Made by a program: the position numbers and the translations under genes. A stretch of 10,918 nt of DNA from an uncultured Selenomonadales bacterium (GTDB lineage Bacteria; Bacillota_C; Negativicutes; Selenomonadales; Selenomonadaceae): assembly GCA_947302675.1 (NCBI GenBank), contig CAMYWI010000013.1:1-10918 (forward strand). The letters are read 5' to 3'. A model generated the notes under the pieces. The model saw only the letters and a list, made by a program, of their open reading frames with translations, did no database searches and was not told the origin of the DNA. Of this stretch, positions 6,582 through 10,918 are shown one piece after another (within the stretch, counting starts at the first letter, position 1; each line of letters starts with the position of its first letter).

Positions 6582-9500
6582 ATGGCGCGAGCCATACACG
6601 GCGATTCAAGCAGTGACCAAATCAACGTAAGCGAGAACAAGACGCAAGCTTACGGTTTGGCGGGCAACGACACTCTCTTAACCGACAACAAGAAAGATGT
6701 CTTGCTAATCGGCGGGTCGGGCAACGATAGCTTGATTATGACGGGCGGCACCGGCACACTTAACGGCGGCAAGGGTAAGGATACTTTCGAGTTCACCTAC
6801 TCCGCAGACAAAAAAGTTTCTGCGGTGATTGAGGATCTCGACCCGTCGAGAGACAAAATTGTTGTGAACTCCGACGGCGGCTCCATTCCAAAACTTTCAA
6901 GCGTCGCGAGTGGCAATGATGTCGTGTGGAAAGATGCGGACGGACTTTTCAACCTCACGCTTAAAAGCGTCCGCGAAAATGATTACTTCGACGAGACTGC
7001 CGCGCCGGAAGTTTGGAAAGTTTTGGAGCTAACCAATGACGAGCGCGAAAAAGAAAATCTTCCCGCCTTGACGTTATCGGAAGGCTTGATGATTGGCGCG
7101 TCGATTCGCGCGGAAGAAATTACTAATCTCGCTAAGAGCGGCGTATTGAATAATCACAATCGTCCCGAAGGCAAGGGAAAATATTATACAGTTCCCGTCG
7201 ATAGAGATTTGAACTTGAGCTTGAGCAGTAAGTATTCGGGTTATGCTGAGAATCTTCAGGCGGGAGCCGAGTCGCCTACAGAAGTTATGGAAGATTGGAT
7301 GAACTCCCCGACTCACGAAAAAAATATTTTGGACAATCAAGACAAGGAAAAAATTCACTCCCAAAAACTCGGCGTCGGCTACCTTTACGCGGACACGTTG
7401 AAACACGACTATTATTGGACGCAGTTGTTCGCTGACAGTCTTCAATCGCCCGAAGTCGTGAGCACGGACAAACTTTTGACCGCAAGCATTGAAAAGAACA
7501 GAGTCAAGAAATTTATTCACGGCAACAAATTTCCTAACAGAATCAATAACAGCGACTACGGCGCGACGATTGACGCTCGCGGCGGCAACGACTTTATTTC
7601 AAACTCTGGGCTAATCACTTCAATTTCGGGCGGCAAGGGCAGTGACATTATCGAAAACAGCGGCTCCTTTGCCACAATCAACGCGGGCGCGGGCAATGAT
7701 CAAATCAACTTGGCGAGCGACGCGACCAATAATCTGATTGAATATCGCGCAGGCGACGGCTCCGACATGATAATTGGTTTCGACGAAAACGACACGCTCA
7801 GCATTGCGGGCAGTGAGTTCACGCCCGTAAATGTTCGCGATGATGTTGTCGTTCGAGTTGGCAGAGATTCAATCACGCTTGCAAACGCGAGAAATTCGGG
7901 CATCAACATTTTGGGGACAAAGAGCAATCTCATAATCGGCACGGACGACAATGATCCAATAGAGAGTACACTCGACAACGCGACGATTAATGCGCTCGGC
8001 GGCGACGACACTATCAACAACAGCGGCTCGACAGTGACAATCGACGGCGGCGCGGGCGACGATTCTATTCATAACGACGGCGATAATATTCTCTTCGTCT
8101 ATGGCGGCGGCAACGATATCATTGAGGGATTCAATGAGACTTCGACACTCAAAATTTTTGAAAGCACTGCCGCGAGTTTACTCGCCGATAACGACGTTGT
8201 TTTAAATCTTAGAGCGGGCAAGATAACTCTGGCGGGCGCGTCTGCCGTTAATCTCAACATTTTGGACGCGAACAACCAGCCAGTCAATTTCCGTGACGCT
8301 AAAAAGGTCAACGGCACGAAAAAAGCTAACAACCTCAGCAATGACGTAAACGGCGCAACGATTCGAGGTTTCAAAGGCGACGACACTATCACCAACAGCG
8401 GTTCGCGGGCGACAATCGACGGCGGCTCTGATAACGACTCAATTTCAAACAGCGGCTCGCGCAGTTTTGTCTTCGGCGGCAAGGGAAATGATGTCATTGA
8501 TAATAAAGGCGCAAGAGTTTCAATCAATGGCGGCAAGGGTAACGATTCTATTAACTTGTCGCGTGACGCGAAAAATAATTTGATTCAATACAGCTCCGGC
8601 GACGGCAAAGATACAATCGCGGGGTTCAGTTCAAATTCGACGTTGCAAATCGGCGACGGCTCCGGCACTTACTCAAGTCAAACGAGCGGCGAGGATGTAA
8701 TCGTCAAAGTCGGCAAGGGTTTAATTAGTCTGGTCGGCGCGGCGAGCTTATCTTCGATTAACATTGACGGCGAAGAAGATATTATCTGGAAAGATAGCAT
8801 TTCGACTAACATTCCTTCCGACGCCTTGAAGTACAACGGGCACAGCTATTATCTTTTCGATGAAGGCATGACTTGGGAAGAGGCTAAGGCGCGTTGCGAA
8901 TCTCTCGGCGGACATTTGGCAGTTATCACCAACTCAAGCGAACAAGCCGCTATTCAAACTTTGCTTGAAGAAAAAGGCACTCAGAACAGCTATTGGCTCG
9001 GCGGCTATAAAAATGACAGCGGCTCTTGGCAATGGATAACCGACGAAAATTGGAGCTATGAACATTTCGCCGATGACGAACCAGATAATTCTGGTGATTA
9101 TTTGCAAATGTATAACATAATAGCTGATGAATATGCTAAAGAAAAAGGCGATTGGGATGACGCGCCAAATGACATAAGCAACGCCGGTTATGATGAAAGC
9201 TTGCAAGGATTCATTTGTGAGTGGGACATTGTAAAGCTTACTGATGACGCTGACACTTACAGCAACTCCGTCAAAGACGCAACGATTCTGGCACTTGGCG
9301 GCAACGACACGCTTTATAATTATGCGGCAAATGTTTCACTCGACGGCGGCAAAGGCGACGACTCAATTCAAAACTACGGAGTCAACGTCACGATTAACGG
9401 TAGCGACGGCAACGATTACATTTACAACGATTACGGCAATGCGATTGACGACGGTGATAGCGACTCTGACAGCGATTCAGACAGCGACGCCGATTCGGAC

Positions 9501-10918
9501 AGCGATAGCGACTCTGATAGCGACTCGAAACTCATTACGCTCACGGAAGACAACGACGATTACAACAATACTCTTGAAGGCGCGACGATTCAGGCACTTG
9601 GCGGCGACGACACGCTTTATAATTATGCGGCGAATGTTTCACTCGACGGCGGCAATGGCTCCGATACCATTTGGAATAACAGCAACTCCGTAACAATCGA
9701 CGGCGGGGCTGACAATGATTCCATTAGAAATTACACTGGCGCAAGCGTCTCAATCTCCGGTGGTAGCGGCGAAGATACCATTCATCTTGGTAGCTACGAC
9801 TCCAACGTAACAGTCAACGGCGGCACTGGCGACGACCGAATCAGTCTCGGTTCTAACGGCTCTGGCAATGTAGTCGTCTATAACAGCGGCGACGGCAATG
9901 ATTCTATCGAAGGTTTCAATTCAACTTCGACGTTGCAAATCGGCGGCGGCTCTGGAACTTACTCGACACAAGTTAGCGGCGCGAACATAATCGTGACGGT
10001 CGGCGACGGCTCTATTCGTCTTATCAATAGGGCGAGCTTGGCTGGCAGTCTCAACATTGACGGCGTAGAGGATACTATTGGTTCGAAACTCATCACGCTC
10101 ACTGAAGGCAACGATACTTACGACAACACTGTTGAAGGCGCGACGATACAAGCACTCGGCGGCGACGATAACATTTCAAATTACAGTGACAATAGTTCGA
10201 TTAACGGCGGCTCTGGCGACGATACCACTACCAACTGGGGCGACTCGGTCACAATCGACGGCGGCGACGGTTCAGATACCATTAAAAACTACGTCGAAGC
10301 TCCTTTTGTCACAATCGGCGGCGGCGACGGTGACGATTCTATTGACAACTACGGAAAGAATTCCTCAATCGACGGTGGAGTAGGCGACGATACCATTACC
10401 AACTGGGGCGAATCGGTAATAATCGACTTAGGCGCAGGCAACGATGAAATTACAAACAGCGGCGACGGCAATAACGTCACAATCAACGCCGGCAACGGTG
10501 ATGATACCATTGAAAACTACGCCGAAGTTTCTAATGTCACAATCAATGGTGGAGCGGGCAACGATTCAATTAGAAATTTCGCCAATGAAAATTCAATCAA
10601 TGGCGGAGAAGGCAACGATTACATTGTAAACATCGGCTACAGTGGTGACGGAGATTCGGTCACAATCAATGGCGGCGAAGGCGACGATACTATCACCCTT
10701 CAGTCCAGCAATTACAATTTGATTGAATATCGCGTAGGCGACGGCTCCGATATTATCTACGGCTTTAATGAGACTTCGACACTTTCAATTTCGGGCAGTT
10801 CCTACTCGACGCAAGTCAGCGGCTCGGATATTCTCGTGGCGGTCGGCGATAGTTCAATATCTTTAATCGGCGCAGCAACGCTTGAGACGTTTAACATTGA
10901 CGGCGTAGAGGATACCAC
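6582..10918 (+). CDS. Giant mosaic RTX protein with CAP and C-type lectin domains, 3' end outside the window
   Basis: An open frame of 1445 codons runs from ATG 6582 (AAGGTGAT ends five bases before it) to the window end without a stop. There is no N-terminal signal peptide (MARAIHGDSSSDQ), so type I secretion with a C-terminal signal is likely. Order of parts: RTX-like start, residues 25-75 (GGSGNDSLIM, GGKGKDTFEF); linker; CAP/SCP domain, about 143-287; RTX repeats, about 327-733; C-type lectin-like domain, about 747-883; RTX repeats; Ser-Asp tract, 959-982; more RTX modules to the end. The RTX units are degenerate GGxGxDxIxN repeats that should bind calcium and fold outside the cell. The likely role is a surface adhesin or secreted effector. 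A 57 bp gap with no clear promoter or terminator separates it from the TPR gene. Cysteine is almost absent apart from the lectin pair, as is usual for such proteins. Confidence 0.93.
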   Translation, partial: MARAIHGDSSSDQINVSENKTQAYGLAGNDTLLTDNKKDVLLIGGSGNDSLIMTGGTGTLNGGKGKDTFEFTYSADKKVSAVIEDLDPSRDKIVVNSDGGSIPKLSSVASGNDVVWKDADGLFNLTLKSVRENDYFDETAAPEVWKVLELTNDEREKENLPALTLSEGLMIGASIRAEEITNLAKSGVLNNHNRPEGKGKYYTVPVDRDLNLSLSSKYSGYAENLQAGAESPTEVMEDWMNSPTHEKNILDNQDKEKIHSQKLGVGYLYADTLKHDYYWTQLFADSLQSPEVVSTDKLLTASIEKNRVKKFIHGNKFPNRINNSDYGATIDARGGNDFISNSGLITSISGGKGSDIIENSGSFATINAGAGNDQINLASDATNNLIEYRAGDGSDMIIGFDENDTLSIAGSEFTPVNVRDDVVVRVGRDSITLANARNSGINILGTKSNLIIGTDDNDPIESTLDNATINALGGDDTINNSGSTVTIDGGAGDDSIHNDGDNILFVYGGGNDIIEGFNETSTLKIFESTAASLLADNDVVLNLRAGKITLAGASAVNLNILDANNQPVNFRDAKKVNGTKKANNLSNDVNGATIRGFKGDDTITNSGSRATIDGGSDNDSISNSGSRSFVFGGKGNDVIDNKGARVSINGGKGNDSINLSRDAKNNLIQYSSGDGKDTIAGFSSNSTLQIGDGSGTYSSQTSGEDVIVKVGKGLISLVGAASLSSINIDGEEDIIWKDSISTNIPSDALKYNGHSYYLFDEGMTWEEAKARCESLGGHLAVITNSSEQAAIQTLLEEKGTQNSYWLGGYKNDSGSWQWITDENWSYEHFADDEPDNSGDYLQMYNIIADEYAKEKGDWDDAPNDISNAGYDESLQGFICEWDIVKLTDDADTYSNSVKDATILALGGNDTLYNYAANVSLDGGKGDDSIQNYGVNVTINGSDGNDYIYNDYGNAIDDGDSDSDSDSDSDADSDSDSDSDSDSKLITLTEDNDDYNNTLEGATIQALGGDDTLYNYAANVSLDGGNGSDTIWNNSNSVTIDGGADNDSIRNYTGASVSISGGSGEDTIHLGSYDSNVTVNGGTGDDRISLGSNGSGNVVVYNSGDGNDSIEGFNSTSTLQIGGGSGTYSTQVSGANIIVTVGDGSIRLINRASLAGSLNIDGVEDTIGSKLITLTEGNDTYDNTVEGATIQALGGDDNISNYSDNSSINGGSGDDTTTNWGDSVTIDGGDGSDTIKNYVEAPFVTIGGGDGDDSIDNYGKNSSIDGGVGDDTITNWGESVIIDLGAGNDEITNSGDGNNVTINAGNGDDTIENYAEVSNVTINGGAGNDSIRNFANENSINGGEGNDYIVNIGYSGDGDSVTINGGEGDDTITLQSSNYNLIEYRVGDGSDIIYGFNETSTLSISGSSYSTQVSGSDILVAVGDSSISLIGAATLETFNIDGVEDT
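7008..7442 (+). other. CAP/SCP-like (PF00188-type) domain inside the RTX protein
   Basis: Residues 143-287 carry the bacterial CAP pattern: VLELTNDEREKENLPAL at the start, HNRPEG with His192, YAENLQAG with Glu223, WMNSPTHEKNIL with His245 and Glu246, then LGVGY and YYWTQLFADS near 279. The four residues fit the usual His/Glu/His/Glu CAP pocket, so the fold and its possible metal- or lipid-binding site look intact. CAP domains are secreted and of varied function; no enzyme activity can be assigned here. Confidence 0.85.
7561..8780 (+). repeat. First RTX repeat block of the giant protein
   Basis: Degenerate nonapeptide repeats such as GGKGSDIIENSG, GAGNDQINLAS, GGAGDDSIHNDG and GGKGNDSINLS. 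Three longer modules interrupt them at 7731-7916, 8085-8267 and 8577-8780. The modules share the pattern NLIxYxxGDGxDxIxGFxxxxTLxI followed by a VGxxxIxLxxA segment. They look like capping units that close each calcium-binding roll. Asp, Asn and Gly dominate. Confidence 0.85.
8820..9230 (+). other. C-type lectin-like domain inside the RTX protein
   Basis: Residues 747-883 show the C-type lectin fold signature: YNGHSYYLFDEGMTWEEAK, RCESLGGHLAVI with Cys772, YWLGGY at 804-809, WQWI, EPDNSGDY with Glu833-Asn836, GDWDD at 856-860 and GFICEW with Cys879. The two cysteines fit the conserved long-range disulfide. EPDN and WDD stand where carbohydrate-binding lectins have EPN and WND, so calcium-dependent sugar binding is plausible but altered. 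The domain sits between two RTX blocks. Confidence 0.87.
9282..9350 (+). repeat. 69-bp direct repeat, copy 1
   Basis: Starts ACGATTCTGGCACTTGGCGG. It is nearly identical to 9585-9653 (three mismatches in 69 bases), exactly 303 bp or 101 codons away. Both copies encode ATIxALGGxDTLYNYAANVS and lie either side of the Ser-Asp tract. This looks like a recent in-frame duplication. Confidence 0.85.
9456..9527 (+). repeat. Ser-Asp dipeptide tract (12 pairs)
   Basis: Seventy-two bases encode five Asp-Ser pairs, one Asp-Ala, then six more Asp-Ser (residues 959-982). Codons for Ser vary (AGC, TCT, TCA, TCG) and Asp uses GAT and GAC, so this is not a pure microsatellite. Such SD tracts act as flexible, acidic spacers in surface proteins of Gram-positive bacteria. 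Here it lies between two RTX segments after the lectin domain. Confidence 0.9.
9585..9653 (+). repeat. 69-bp direct repeat, copy 2
   Basis: Partner of 9282-9350, with differences only at three positions (CTG/CAG, AAC/GAC and a silent GCA/GCG). It marks the start of the RTX module that follows the Ser-Asp tract. Confidence 0.85.

Larger units (their letters stand above)
9231..10918 (+). repeat. Second RTX repeat block, continuing past the window
   Basis: Repeats such as GGKGDDSIQNYG, GGNGSDTIWNN, GGAGNDSIRNF and GGEGNDYIVN. Two long modules at 9867-10076 and 10716-10916 end in NIDGVEDT. Three module starts share KLxxxxxxDxYxNxxxxATIxALGG (from about 9234, 9528 and 10086). This gives a higher-order period of roughly one module per 300-640 bp, which suggests growth by duplication. 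Confidence 0.85.

Noticed and set aside
9456..9527. The GATAGCGAC-like tract as a microsatellite or CRISPR-like repeat
   Set aside because: It is in frame, encodes a clean Ser-Asp tract with mixed synonymous codons, and has no spacer structure.
9244..10629. Thr/Ala-rich plus-strand frames inside the RTX repeats (9244-9693, 10078-10383, 10444-10629)
   Set aside because: They are out-of-frame readings of the repetitive RTX codons; the repeat DNA keeps several frames open.

Overview
The window looks like one end of a metagenome-assembled contig from a gut- or rumen-type bacterium. The best guess is a Negativicutes (Selenomonadales-like) Firmicute with an outer membrane. This is inference. It rests on strong AAGGTGAT-type Shine-Dalgarno sites, a long RTX-type surface protein with no N-terminal signal peptide, signal-peptide proteins of the LPP20 type, and a pair of dynamin-like GTPases. 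No phylogenetic marker is present. The first 55 bases are not genomic. They are an Illumina P7/index/read-2 adapter, so real sequence starts at base 56.

Minus-strand operon (56-4461): three tightly spaced genes are read leftward from a good sigma-70 promoter at 4505-4532. They encode a short dynamin-like GTPase (453 aa, essentially a GTPase head), a long dynamin-like GTPase (846 aa, head plus helical stalk and a basic/aromatic repeat patch), and an unrecognised coiled-coil protein cut off by the contig end. Each downstream gene has its Shine-Dalgarno overlapping the stop codon of the gene before it, which suggests translational coupling. The likely role is membrane remodelling, repair or possibly defence by a two-component bacterial dynamin.

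Divergent intergenic region (4462-4635): an AT-rich 174 bp gap with the leftward promoter. No convincing rightward promoter is visible.

Plus-strand genes (4636-10918): an exported LPP20-family-like protein whose last 36 codons are shifted by -1 at an A6 run; an exported protein with a related N-terminal region, a coiled coil and about five TPR units; then, after a 57 bp gap, the start of a giant gene that stays open to the window end (at least 1445 codons). It encodes a mosaic RTX protein: a short RTX-like start, a CAP/SCP domain, RTX repeats, a C-type lectin-like domain, a Ser-Asp tract and further RTX repeats in long modules. It is probably a secreted or surface adhesin/effector exported by a type I system that is not in this window.

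The strongest observations are the CAP + lectin + Ser-Asp + RTX architecture, the tandem dynamins with a coupled third gene, the frameshift in the LPP20-like gene, and the adapter at the contig end. I found no RNA genes, CRISPR arrays, insertion sequences or clear terminators.
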